Source: Ptychodera flava (Eukaryota > Hemichordata > Enteropneusta > Ptychoderidae). From it: 64,000 nt of DNA. The notes beneath the pieces were generated by a model, which was not told the DNA's origin, did not search any database, and saw only the letters and a program-made list of their open reading frames with translations. Location of the stretch: the NCBI RefSeq assembly GCF_041260155.1, contig NW_027248277.1, forward strand, positions 8,662,212 through 8,726,211, written 5' to 3'. Shown one piece after another: positions 27,801 through 39,564 of the stretch; the first letter of the stretch is position 1; the number at the start of each line of letters is the position of its first letter. The translations under genes and the position numbers were made by a program.

Positions 27801-28258
27801 TTGACCTGGGTCAAATCGGTTAAAGGTCAAATAGAATAGAAAGCGTAAAGTTCAGTGACATTCGGGATTGAAGGTCAATTTTGCCGGACTATTTACGAGT
27901 ATTTTTTCTTAACGTTTTATGTGCGTTATTGTGCACCCCCAGGTATTGCCAATGAAAAAATATTGCTTTCTTCTGGCCAAATTGCTCCTGTATGGTAAAA
28001 CTACGGTCCCCCCACCGTGAGAAAACTCTAATAAAACACTTCAATGGAAATATTCTGACTGCATCACCTTCGATACGCGACGATCCTTGAGTGAAGGACG
28101 GCCTGGGGCGCGATTCACCGGGCCCCGTGCCCCCATCATGATTGACTTGTTCTGTTGTTCTGCAGAGCTGAGGGGGCCGAAAAAGGGTAAACACCGTTGT
28201 AAAAGCCTTAAATGTCTGTCAAATGTACTTACCAATACTCAATATGCACCTTTACCAT
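24897..28258 (-). CDS. SELENOW: Selenoprotein W-like / MIEN1 (Rdx12)-type selenoprotein with CAAX box, gene 2
   Basis: Four minus-strand exons: 28233-28258 (MVKVHIEY plus TG), 27169-27266, 26047-26123 and 24897-24977. Exon lengths 26, 98 and 77 nt and phases 2, 1, 0 match gene 1 exactly, so the two are tandem paralogues. The product is 93 residues: CGGU (UGA at 27257-27259) followed by GYEPRYEELADQIRQAV, then SFEITVNGKVLFSKLK, GGFPYNEQ, and a last exon ending YSCIIL then TAG. CIIL is a CAAX box. CGGU-GYEPRY is close to classical SelW, while the SKLKYGGFPY block and CAAX end are MIEN1-like. A SECIS lies about 780 nt past the stop and an AATAAA on this strand at 23957-23962. Introns 2 and 3 contain fold-back repeats and TTAA-type small elements. 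By family knowledge it is a thioredoxin-fold oxidoreductase-like protein; its substrate cannot be told from the sequence. Confidence 0.91.
25318..25510. repeat. Fold-back repeat in intron 3 of selenoprotein gene 2
   Basis: Same family as 15775-15980: TTCTACTCCCAACAGCATG, GTCAACTCAGCCTG, centre GAATTCTGGTCTGGACTAGA. Confidence 0.55.
26228..26425. repeat. Fold-back repeat in intron 2 of selenoprotein gene 2
   Basis: Same family: TTCTACTCCCAAGAGCAGG, centre GAGTCCAGACCAGAATTC, right end ACACTGTGTATCTCAACATG. Confidence 0.55.
26537..26630. mobile_element. Short MITE, family CCCTTTCACC (diverged)
   Basis: TTACCCTTTCACCATAATGG followed by a degraded core, in intron 2 of selenoprotein gene 2. Confidence 0.45.
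26762..26854. mobile_element. Short MITE, family CCCTTTCACC
   Basis: TTCACCCCCAAGTCGG, CCCTGTAAACAGG, and a right end ATTGTGGTGAAAGG. Intron 2 of selenoprotein gene 2. Confidence 0.55.
27257..27259 (-). other. UGA selenocysteine codon, gene 2
   Basis: In-frame TGA completing CGGU, the SelW redox motif, in an exon that is otherwise open and continues as GYEPRYEEL. It sits at the same exon position as in gene 1, ten bases after the splice acceptor. Confidence 0.92.
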
Positions 28259-28794
28259 GATGAACACCGCAAACTTGAGAAAATTCCAACAATACACGTA
28301 AATCTGGATATCAGTGGACAAGGATTCTGCAAATCACTATAGCTGCACTGTTGTCACCTGACACTTACAGTCACGTGACTTTCTGAAGGGATTGTTTGTT
28401 TGTGCTTATCTCCAATACAAGTCTTGACTCTTTTTCACCATATTTACGCTTTTGTATTTTTCCTCACATTAATGCAGTGCAGTATAAATTGGTTGGTCAT
28501 GATTGTTTTTCATTTAAGGTGGCTGGAAAGGCTATTTTTGCACCAATTCTTTTCTCAGAGTTAATGTCAAATTTCAAGTGTTAGAATCAACATATTTAGT
28601 TCAAATTTCAGGATAACTCCCTCGGCCTAATTAATACTTTCTCCAAAGAATATAAAAATTGTATATCTGAAGCCATAATTTTGAAATATGACACCAGTAA
28701 ATATTAAATTTAATTATTCATATTTTTTAACATAGTTGAATTTAATAATGATTGGATAGTACTTAATATTACCAAATTAGTTATAAATATGTTG

Positions 28795-28894
28795 NNNNNN
28801 NNNNNNNNNNNNNNNNNNNNNNNNNNNNNNNNNNNNNNNNNNNNNNNNNNNNNNNNNNNNNNNNNNNNNNNNNNNNNNNNNNNNNNNNNNNNNN
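28795..28894. other. Assembly gap of 100 N
   Basis: Exactly 100 N, the usual placeholder for a gap of unknown size, bounded by TATGTTG and TGTTGTAGG. It lies about 540 bp upstream of selenoprotein gene 2. Confidence 1.
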
Positions 28895-29609
28895 TGTTGT
28901 AGGTGCAATGTGTCTGTCTCATGTGCTGAGTTGTAGCACCGATGTGAAATGCATTGTAGTCCCAGTTCTCTGCATGTAATGTATACATGTATTTGTATAA
29001 ATGTACATTCGGGTTTGATTAAACAAAACACAAGAATGACCCATTGGTGATGGTTCACATGTGTGCAGCAGGGTTTGCTCTGGCTACTCAAGCTGATTAG
29101 CCTTTTTGGCTAATACGGTGTGAACACAAATAGCCAGATTTTTCTTTTGAGAGGTGAGGTCAAGGGTCACACATTCATCTCGAAGGGTCAAAGGTGATAT
29201 CATTAAAGGGCAGGGCCGGGTATAAATAGCTAGCTGCCCCCGTTGGAGTTAGTTCATGCAAAGCGTGGCTTGGGTGGCGTCACGCTCGATCGCTCCGTAA
29301 AAACCATGCCAAAATGGTCACAGGCGAAGAAATTTAGGCGTCCATGCACCTATACCTAACTATGAATGTCTGGTGATTGAATGTATCAATAAAATTTTAT
29401 GATTGAGCATAAATAAGGCTGATTTTGATCGATGAAGGTATTTCTCTTTGTCTTCAACTCGCGTGGCAAGCGGCCATAACAAAGGTCTGCAAGCTGTCAA
29501 TCAAAAAGGACGCGATACAGGTGTGAAGCGGTAAACGTTTGCGATGTCAACATGTTAGATACGCCACGTCATTGTAATTAGATGGAGCGACCTCAGTGCA
29601 GACCCGCAA

Positions 29610-29810
29610 GCACAGGCGCTATGTAGCTTGGGAGTCTGCTAATAGATCGATTTTCGGCTCGATCTATCGATCCCGTAGTCGATATGCCCACGACTGCAAC
29701 CTAAACACTCATTTAGGTTGCAGTGCAGGCATGTCGACTACGGGATCGATAGACCGAGCCGAAAAGCGATATATTTAGCAGACTTAGTAACCCAGCTCGA
29801 GCGCCTGTGC
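29610..29810. repeat. 201-bp imperfect inverted repeat
   Basis: Arms pair from GCACAGGCGCT (29610-29620) with AGCGCCTGTGC (29800-29810), through AGTCTGCTAAT (29633-29643) with ATTTAGCAGACT (29773-29784), to ACTGCAACCTAAA (29693-29705) with TTTAGGTTGCAGT (29712-29724). The loop is about 6 bases and scattered mismatches occur along the stem. No flanking target duplication was evident. Confidence 0.75.
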
Positions 29811-31420
29811 CCGCTCGTATGTCACTCAAGCCATAGCACGTTCTTGCGTAGATGCCGTACCACGACACGCCGCTATTTCCAATCGTTTCTTCCACAGAAC
29901 TGTCATGTTAAGTTCAGATTCAAGTTCTTTTAGATTTTGCTGTCGTACGGTGAAATATATTATTATTATCGTCTTGCCGTATTAAAAGATTTTTGAGGAC
30001 ATAAACGACATCGTGTGTTGCTCCATTGCCATGGAATCTGATGTCAAGGAAAAGCGGTGACTTTTTTCAAGTAGAATATAATTCCTTTCTGTTTGCACTC
30101 GTCAATTTATCGAAATACTTTTGTTCACAATTGAGTAAACTATAGACAGTTGACTGTCTCGATTCTCCCGTCTATGATTCGATATTCACTGACTCATTCT
30201 TTCTCTTCTTTGTCGATCGATGAAAGTAATTTCATCTTCAATACTCTGTCCTAATATGACAGATGTAATATCCAAACCTATATTGTCATTTATTTTTGAC
30301 CAACGTACAAAACTTGGTCCGTTCGCCAAAGCACATATCTGACGAGATGTTTTGCGAAACAGTGAAAAATATATTGGATGAACAGCCGTACTCTATGATT
30401 AGGGGATATTCATGTTGCAGTCTCTCCGAAAAAAAACGGGGATGTTTAGGCGATAACAAAGGCGATGACTCAGTATATAGTTGAATAAAAAAAATTTCCG
30501 ACATCATATTTTTATCTATTATAATAAAAGCGTACATTGTCGGCTTGATGTGCGACCGTACGCAGATCGCCCATATTCTCCTAAAACTAGTCAAAACAAT
30601 TCTGCGACGATGATGGTGTCTGTTCGTGAACGTCCTTGAACCCGTACCCGCGACCATTGTTTTTTTATGTGTTGCGTGGTTGATGATTGGTAGAATTCAT
30701 GTATCAAAATTTGAAGACACAAGTGATTGAATCCTGTGAATGTTAGGCAACTGACGGTGTGTAGGGACGGCAACAGTTCACGGACCATGGGTGTATCAGC
30801 AGTACGCAGTACATTGCATGCTTTCTAAGAATAAACAGCGTGTTTCTATAGCTACCATGCGAAATCCGGCTTTGACCAACGTTCCTGTCCTGTCGTAGGA
30901 TAACTTTTGAGCTGCGTAGTTACTGTTGAGGTTCAGATATCCGAATCTTTCGTGTTCGAAAGGCTTATCGATTTACAGAAAATGCTAAACTTTTGTTATT
31001 AGTTTACATGTACATACCCAGCACACGGGGCAAAGCTAAATACTTACCAGGTTGGAAAATTTCTGCGAGTCGCTCTCACCAGCGGTCGCGAGGAAAATAT
31101 GCGTCGATATCATTGATCCGCCATGTTTATTGTTGTTTGTACGTCTAGTTTGAAAGTCATAGACTTTCTCAACTGTGAAATTCATATTGCAATTTAATAT
31201 TTTACGCACGAAGTCACCTGTGCATTTAAATACGTCCATTCGGGAGCAGAAACGTTTACAGATTTTCGATGGTGATAACTAGCTCCATGTCATAACATGT
31301 TTCCAGTTCCGAAGTTTATCCGGTAAACGTCGTAAATCGAAATCTACATAAACATTGAGCGGTGATCGTGAAGCGTTAAATAAAAGTCGGCAAAATAAAA
31401 CATCAAATGGCTAGACTTGG

Positions 31421-31421
<1 letters not shown>

Positions 31422-31475
<54 letters not shown>

Positions 31476-31476
31476 G
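31422..31476. repeat. (GA)n microsatellite
   Basis: Simple dinucleotide run in unannotated sequence. Confidence 0.95.
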
Positions 31477-32625
31477 TGGTTTATGCACTCGCGAACTGAT
31501 CATGGTCTATAGGATGGATGGATGAGCTGTGTACGTTTACACGTTTGCGCTGCACAGATATCGAAAATGTACAGATACTTTCCCGAAATTTGATTTAATT
31601 TATAACAAGAGTAGAACAAAACCAAAAGTGTTGAAGATACTCTTCAGATGCTTGATTCGCAAGTTTGCTATTAAAGTTATACTTACAGAAAATAGTTGCT
31701 ACAGTCTTCTCTATAAAGAACTATGTTCTTAAACACCACGTTTCTTATGATCGGTGATGTTACATTTTATTATTTCTGTTAATAATCTTTTATAGATTAA
31801 TGCACCACGGTGTTAATTTCAGATTAATTCAACGATTTCAAACCGTAATTATTTTTTTAGTGAGAGGGCTTTTAGTAGTTCTGTAGACGAAACAATCAGT
31901 AATAGCAGAGTATCTTGGCAATGGCACGACGTCTACGCTATCGTTTAGCTGCAGCGATTGTACAGTTGCAGCCTGCGCCCGGGCCCCGGGTAGGCCTAAT
32001 TCGGAACGTAATAAAGCCGTCAGTTGCAGCGGCATCGTGCTGTACCTTTGTCATTACTGTTGAAGTACCCCTGTTATTGCTACAAGCATCGCGGGCCGCT
32101 TCATGAAACGTTTCTCAGTCTGCTCAGTGTACTGGTCTCGCCGTTATATTCAGTTACGTATAATCTGTTGTTTGCATGTCAACACATTAGCCTCTTTACA
32201 ACCTCCTGTGCACACTAATGGTGACCGTAATTTACACAGACGTAAACTTTTGATCCCGCCCGTGAATGTCAAAGGTGAACGGGATTAACTTGATCCCGGG
32301 TATCAAGTCCCTGGCCTTTAAACACTCAAGAGTAATCATACGGCTGACTCGCAGCGTGTTTGCAAGGTTATATCTGATTGGTCGATTGTCACAAATATTT
32401 CAGAAGTCTGCCACTTTCTCATCATCATGTGTATCCTCAGTGCTGCTTTAATAGTTCAATAAAAAGAATGCTTCGTATTAAAACTCATGCATGGCCATTG
32501 ATCACCACTTGAACTTTCAAACGTCAACCAAAGAAATTGTGAAGTACAAAAAAATACAGAAAAGAGAAACATCCTCAAGATCTTCATGAACGTGGCATGG
32601 CATGCCATGATCACTAGTACTGATA

Positions 32626-32695
32626 TAGCCCTGCGTACGATGCTGTGTGTTCCGCTACAGCTGTAGCGGAACACACAGCATCGTACGCAGGGCTA
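32626..32695. mobile_element. 70-bp perfect palindrome with 9-bp target-site duplication
   Basis: Two 35-bp arms meet with no loop (centre between 32660 and 32661, CTACAG/CTGTAG). Both sides carry the direct repeat GTACTGATA (32617-32625 and 32696-32704). The outer ends TAGCCCTGCGTAC resemble TAGCTGCGTAC of the 21993-22106 hairpin, so both may belong to one fold-back family. Confidence 0.7.
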
Positions 32696-33614
32696 GTACT
32701 GATACTGATACACGTCCGTGCATGGCCAAAAGACAGCAAAACTCAGTAACAATTTCCGAGCTAAGTAAACAGTGTTTTACAAAGCTGTTTCAAATCAAAC
32801 TGGTTTGCATAATCCCTCGCTATAAAAGTGACATTTTGGTGACATTTCAGCTTGAATCATACCTTGAAATAAAATATAAACGTGAAACAAAGACATCATG
32901 TATGCTGCCGTTCACGTTCTAGAGCATGGTTTGAACCCGTGAACTGGCATGTGCATTGGCTGCACGTAAAAGCAACTCTACTTTCCAAGATCAAACGGTC
33001 CATGTCTTGCGAAAACAACAGCAGAGCAGTGAAAATTGTAATGGTCACCGGTAAAAGCTCTTCACAGATGAAACGATGATCGCTGAAAACAACTGAAATT
33101 GCATGTTTAGACTATGACAACCTCCCGGGAAAACAGGACTAGCGTGAACGTGAACAATGGCGGACGTCACTGAAGTGGGACTATTCTATTTAGGTAACGG
33201 GGGACATTTCGGAGGGGCACAAGTACATGTATACGTGCCATTTTCCTCACGATACTATCACGGGAACTTCGATGTCCCATTAGTTTCTTTGATCTGAAAA
33301 GTAATTTTACCAACTTGTACGACCCATTATACTCTGAAAACAGTGGCAGGGCTTATACTTAGATGAGTACGGTAGTACTATGGTGAAAGACTTCCCAAGA
33401 AGTAAAACAAACACCGCAATGCAACAGAACATCGTAGAACAAAGTGACCGAACGTGCAAATTTTGAGTCGCCAGTCTGGCGATTGTTCTGACCGTCTGAG
33501 TCGCCAATGAGTGAATCAATTCGCCATTTTGCCGTCTGGCGAGCGGTAGCGCGAACACTGGTGCAGGGTTAGGATGTAAGAACAGCTCAAAGTAGTAAAT
33601 ACAGTAGATATTTG

Positions 33615-34075
33615 ATTGGATTCCAACTCACAGCCTATGGCACCCAGTGAATACATCGCAGTCAAAACTGCTCGGCCAAATCCCCACCCTTAAAAACCCT
33701 TTCACCACCATGGTTTGTCCAAATCCATTGTTTTCTATGGTAAAGTTGGACCTGTATACAGGGAACTGGGGGTGAAAGGGTTAAAAAGTGGTTCAATAAC
33801 TGAGCTAAGTTGTTACAATTTTACTGACTGTGACCCCTCCACACGCTTTAGAGTTCACGAAGCACTCACACTCACATACTCCCTATCACACATTGCACAC
33901 ATAAACTTTATCAGGGCGAAAGACAGCCTCGGGACAATTTTGTCCACCAATAGAGCTATCAACCAAGGGAAGAAAATTCAGTAGCTTTTCAATCGGATTT
34001 GAATTCACAATGTACGGCACCCAGTCACCTCGCGAATACATCACAGTCAGAACAGCTCGGTCAAAGCCCCATCCT
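33615..34075 (-). repeat. Possible tRNA-derived SINE remnants (two pieces)
   Basis: On the minus strand, pieces at about 33615-33690 and 34000-34075 share CTGACTGTGATGTATTCG and GGGTGCCGTA... leading to a B-box-like region. A third piece (about 36285-36330) reads GAGTTCGAATCCGATC, a good B box. Short and degenerate. Confidence 0.35.
33697..33784. mobile_element. Short MITE, family CCCTTTCACC (well preserved)
   Basis: About 90 bp from CCCTTTCACCACCATGG to GGGGGTGAAAGGGTTAA. The inner part repeats the inverted structure (CCATTGTTTTC, GACCTGTATACAGG). TTAA outer ends suggest a piggyBac-type MITE. This is the reference copy for a family scattered across the window. Confidence 0.7.
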
Positions 34076-34167
34076 TAACCCTTTCACCCCCAGTTCCCTG
34101 TGTACAGGTCCAACTTTACCATAGAAAACAATGGATTTGGGACAAACCATGGTGGTGAAAGGGTTAA
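34076..34167. mobile_element. Short MITE, family CCCTTTCACC, opposite orientation
   Basis: Inverted copy relative to 33697-33784, with TTAA at both outer ends. Together with shared flanking sequence (CACCCAGTCACCT, CAGCTCGGTCAAA) this forms a small duplicated block. Confidence 0.7.
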
Positions 34168-34677
34168 TCCTGTTTCTCCAAAGTTGTATTTATTTCTATG
34201 GTTTATCTGTGAATCCTGTTAGAAAGAGGATTAATAAGAGTGGTTCAGTAACTGAGCGTTGTAAATTGCAACTAATTTTAAAACGTAGATGAAACCTGCA
34301 TCTGTAAACCTGTCACCCCTTCTTCCAAATTTGGTCTCTCCCAGTTGACTTTCAATGAAATAATGAGCCTTGCATACTGGTGAATGGCATTTTAATTAAA
34401 AAGAATTCAAATAACAAACTGCGATATGTTTTTCCTATTTTTTTTTTGACAAATCCGAACCAGTAACACATGACAGTGCTTTTTTTACACCTTTCTCAAA
34501 TTTCCTTGAAATTAACCTGATATGTTGACCCCCATTGAAAAAAGAAGTATGGACTTAAGAGAATCTTTCATCAGCTATAACTTGTGATATATTTTCTCTA
34601 ATTTTCGTTTTATTCATAAAGTACATATGAGTTCATTATTCGCCTCTCAAAAATCATGTTGAAATTGATAAATCTTT

Positions 34678-34712
34678 CTCCCCCTCTCTCTCTCTCTGTC
34701 CGTCTCTCTGCT

Positions 34713-34748
<36 letters not shown>
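34678..34748. repeat. (CT)n microsatellite
   Basis: Dinucleotide run with a few GT/CC interruptions. Confidence 0.95.
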
Positions 34749-34752
<4 letters not shown>

Positions 34753-36463
34753 CCCCCTATGCAGTGTTAAATTGTAAAGTGCAAACTGTGTTTGTGTGGC
34801 ATCCAGTGTTATTGTTGATAGATGAATTTTAGTCCAAACTTGAATTCGATTACAATAGAATAGCACATAATACCTTCATACATAGTGTTTGCAAGGCTAA
34901 TAAGTAAAACATTCAGTTGACACTGTCTTCTATTGTTGCTGCAAGTTCAAAGAGCAAAATTTGTTCTTTTTTATGTAAAAACTCCATCAGTGAACATTAA
35001 TTTCAGATTGTATACAGTATTGAACACATCAATAAAACTCCCAGACAAGAGTAAATTATACTTTATCCTGATGACTGTGTTTTACGTACAAACACATATT
35101 TGACAATCAAATTGCATTTGTGAAGGAAAATGTGATGATGTAATGATTTCTTTTGCATATTGTGTGCTGTCTTACGTTCTAGTGTCATTTTGGTCACACT
35201 GCAAATTGAAAAACCACGCAGTATAATAGGCTCAATATAGCGTCATAAATCTTAATCTTCTTCTTCATTGTAAGGAAAAGCAAAATACATGGTTTTAAAC
35301 AACATTAAACACTGAAACCTTTACAACTCTAATCACAAACTATAAAACAGAGAAATACGTTAATATAGCTGTTTGCAAATAACGTCATTTTTATGCAAAA
35401 ATAAATATTTGTCCACATGTTCAGATGACATCCAAGAGTGACAAAAATACGGCGTAAAAGGTGCCTGCTAGTGTTTGCTATGAACACAAGAATAGGCACA
35501 CTAATAGCTCAGAGTACAAGCTGCAACAACAACCACACATACAACACTGACAAATTTGTCTGCATTTCATGGAGAGTGTCCGTTGTCACGTGTGTGCAGC
35601 TATATTCAGTAACAAACCTGTAACCGTGAACACAGGGACAAGGCCTCACCACTGTCACACTCTTCTATTCAAATAACAGGGTCAAAGGTCATAATAATTG
35701 TGTGTGCACTTTGCTAGTCCCTGATGTCAAATCAAATATGGATACAAACCAACCAAAAGTTTTATTGTATCCCTGGCTAGACCCCTGTCAAGTTGAATAT
35801 GCCTGATCAAAATATTTGACAGTTGATTGAAGTTCACCAATTGTTGATTTGACCAACTTGTAAAATACATTGCAACAATTGAATCAGACCACAGATTGTA
35901 GCAAAGATGTATTTTGACTGTTGTTACATTTTACCTCATTAAGACTTCATTTTACAACTCAAAGCATTGTCTTTTATTGTAAAGATACATTCAAATTACA
36001 ATGTAATTATATTCACACTATCATCAGCTGCACTTAAATCAGTGCATATGACCACTGTATGCTATTATGCTGCAGCATCTACTGTGAATAGTTTTTCGCC
36101 CTGCAAATAAAAAAAAAAGAGTTGAAAGGAAAAGAAACTGAAAATGATTTGACCGACTTCGGCAACTGTGGTGAAAACTGATCCTACTTCTATAAATAGA
36201 AGCAGGGCTTGCCAATACTGGATTGGGGGTATGGCCACCCATCTGGTTTTGGAGCAATGTATTCATATTCTGTAAATTTTTGATCGGATTCGAACTCTCA
36301 ACGTACAGCACCCAGTCACCTAGCGAAGACATGTCAATAACCATTTCAACAACAAAGGATTATACAAAACTTATGCATTGTCGTCAACCTCTCAGTACAT
36401 GTATTTCTGAAAAGTTTTTCATCTGAGAGTCTTATTTCTGTATCTTTCTTTGATTTATGTCAG

Positions 36464-39400
36464 TTAAAGCCCCAGTATTTGTAACTTTTAAACCTTTTTT
36501 TATGTTCGAAATTACATATTATTCTCTTACTGCCATCGTGAAATGCTGTTCAGTAAAGAAATAAGCCAAATTTGTGCTCCTGTAGTGACATACAAACGCT
36601 AAATATTGCCCGATCGAGTTGGATTGCCGCGCTGGTTTGTTGACAACTTGTAGGCTGTGCACGTGATCGAGAACGCCGATACTGATGACATCATCGAGCC
36701 TGCAACATTCCTGGGGCCTTGCCATGCCACGCCACAGCCACACTGTACTGCCATGGTCGCCGGCTGAATGACCTGCGAATGGTTTTATTTTGTTCTTCTC
36801 CGTTCAAATACGTACTGCTACTGTGTTTCAGAGGATACAGAACTTTGGCAGAGGAGGCCAACATTCTATTCTGGTACAGTGTGTTACATACGGGATTATT
36901 CAAACTGCAGTCGGCAGTGCACCGATGCGCACCCTGCAGTTGGTCACTCAGAACTCCGGGTACCGATGTAAAATCAAGACGACACTATATACACTTGGCT
37001 CACTTCTGTAGGCAAATAGCTATCAAAATTGAGTAACTTGAAGTAATAAATTTCAGCTGATTGTCGCTTTAGCGGCAAGGTGATTGCGAAATCGAAGCAT
37101 CATAGTTTGGCAATGTAAGGTAGGCTGTCGAATGCAGTGAACGCGATGGCCTTTGGCAGCAAGTAAGGGAACCGTCAGTATTTACGACCTGGGGGTCATT
37201 CAAAAATTGAAAGTTATAAGGGGATGCTCAAAATGTTTTTTCTTTGTCTTACTCTGTCCTCAATGACATAATGATTAGTTGATTATATATATTTTACTCT
37301 GATACATATTAAATAAAAAGAAAATAAATACTCTAACAGTACAAATAAATATCAACTAAATGAAGCAAGGCAAAAACTACAAGTAGGTGCTACTACTAGT
37401 AATACTTATTATGAAAGAGAAGATAGTGACGATGAGAATGATATCGTTGTTCATGTACGCAATGGCACCAGCGACAGTAAAGATGAAGATCAACAGTGGT
37501 GATGATGATGTCACACAGTAGTTTTCTGCAGTCGTTACCAGGGTTGAAAGGAGAGGCTGGGTCATGGAGAAATGTTCTCAACAGATATCACTACAAGTGC
37601 ACAGGATCTAGGACAAAACTGAACTGTTGTGAATTCATCCTTTATATTATCATAGAAATGTATATTTTATTTGACTTGAGTTCAACAACCATTTGGACAT
37701 TTAACCATACCATAATGACATGCTACCCATCCAAATTTAACAATACTGCATGGTCGGAGACTGCTTATTAGGTGAGCTTTTATATCTACATATAGTTACA
37801 TGGGCTCAGGTAAGCCAAACTTTCTGTTAGAGAGGGGGTTACTCAAAGAAGTCAGGGTTGGCTGGGGTGTGACTCAAAATTTCGGAGTTTGTAATGTAAT
37901 TCCTCCGACCCCCAGATCGTAAATAATGACGGCTCCCTAAATAGCTGTGAACGCCTGAGTCAGAACGATCGGGACCAGTATACGCACTGCTGTATCTCAG
38001 CGAAAATTTAGAAAAAAACAATGGAGCTCCTGCTAAGAAATTTACAGACTTTTGGCTCTTGATGCATCAGTTACTGAGCTTTTATACTGGTAAAAAGGCA
38101 TTCTGAATACGGCGGTAAATTTCCACCCAAACGCGAAAGGATAACACGCGGGCATTCTGCAATGGACGTTGTCAATTTTACCTTGCTGCAGGCCCCACAC
38201 CAATCTCGGCCCGGCCCCGCTGCACTTGTACAGTCTGCTACCTCCATGTAGTATAGCCTTACAGGACTAGTAGCCGGCCAAAACACACAAAAACAACGTC
38301 GCAGTGTAAAATCCGTAGGTCAGAACCGTTGATCATAAATTTTCAGAACCAGTGATGTTTAAAAGTTTTGTATTAGGTTTATGTGAATGACTTTCTCATC
38401 GAGCTGCGTCTATAATTGTCCCGGGCATTGTCCATGCAAATTTGGGACTTGCCTTAGCTCCCTCCGCTCGTCTGTAGACTACGGCCAAACTCACAGTCCT
38501 GAGCAAATTGTACAGTTGTGAAAGTCAGATATATGTATCATGAATTTTATGCAAAAATATATAAACAACAGAATCAAACCAGGAGGTTAGTTTGCTGTCG
38601 GGCCGGGTGCGCAGGGGACGACTTTGCAGTGAGGCCGGGATCTCTCTTGTGTTCGAACTTCTGAGCTTACAATGCAATGCCTGGAGCTCCATCGCATCGC
38701 AGCTAGCCGATAATTGTACTACTGTAGTCCTTGTGAGGATTAGATACCCGTTACGTTCGATATTATTTTGAAATACTTTTAAATTTAATAAGTAAGACTT
38801 TTGTACTGCATTCAAGATATGATTTTTCCTTCTGAGCGTTTTCAATTACGCCGTACGGCAACGATATGCGAAGTTGATAGGCTGTGTTGCCTGCAGCGTA
38901 GCCTGGCCGTACACAAAACTTCGTTTGAGTAGACGGGCAGAATCAGTCCCGTCATTTATTTTCAACGAAATTTTCATTATACTCCATAATGGAAGAAACG
39001 ACTAGTTCAATGATTACAATGGTGAAGTGTTGAATTTTTATTCATATATGTTTTTCTCTCTCAATTCATTCAGCAAACCATCGGTCACAACGTGCAGTGC
39101 CTTTCATGAAGCTTACAATCGACTGCCTCCGTCGTTAGTTTAGCTGTTCAAGACGTTTGTTTGCACGGCTCATTATAGTCGGAACAATCTGTAAACAATT
39201 ACATATTTATATTTTTCCGGTATTTCACCCAACTTTCGTGCGTTTTTAGCTGAGTCTCCAGTTTCGATGGACCAGACCTTTTCGAAGAGCGTATGGTTTC
39301 TACGGACGCCACAGTAAAACTTGCGTAGATGTGGTTGAGCATGCGCGGTGGTGTGATTACTTTCGTTTCGTGTGTCAACAAAGCTGACTTCTGGTCCGGA

Positions 39401-39564
39401 CAAGAAGTCATTTTTTACTCCTTTTACTGTTAATTGTGAAGCGGGCTGGGCATGCAAACCATGCGATTCAGTATTAATTATGGTCTACTTTCACATACTG
39501 AGGATGTCATTTTAATTAAAAATATGAAAAAAATTGTTAAAAGTTACAAATACTGGGGCTTTAA
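36464..39564. mobile_element. 3.1-kb DNA transposon with perfect 28-bp inverted repeats and TTAA ends
   Basis: 36464-36491 and 39537-39564 are perfect inverted repeats, both starting TTAAAGCCCCAG at the outer end, which points to a piggyBac- or Kolobok-type TTAA target. No recognisable transposase was found inside; the minus-strand frame at 39173-39457 has no motif I know. It holds a nested Harbinger-like element and sits just upstream of the first coding exon of CTDSPL2 copy B. Confidence 0.75.
37167..37937. mobile_element. PIF/Harbinger-like MITE nested in the 3.1-kb element
   Basis: 31-bp imperfect inverted repeats (37167-37197, beginning GGGAACCGTCAG, and 37907-37937) flanked by TAA on both sides (37164-37166, 37938-37940). 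A 3-bp TAA target duplication is typical of PIF/Harbinger. At 771 bp it is non-coding as far as seen. It must have inserted after its host element. Confidence 0.65.

Larger units (their letters stand above)
28895..36463. other. Single-copy intergenic stretch: no gene recognised
   Basis: Contains the inverted repeats at 29610 and 32626, microsatellites, SINE-like pieces and two MITEs. Open frames are under 125 codons and show no known motif. One at 30296-30484 (+) begins MTNVQNLVRSPKHIS and is unrecognised. Confidence 0.6.

Noticed and set aside
30286-30657. 123-codon minus-strand frame and its 62-codon plus-strand partner
   Set aside because: No motif, no splice context and no duplicate to compare; likely chance frames.
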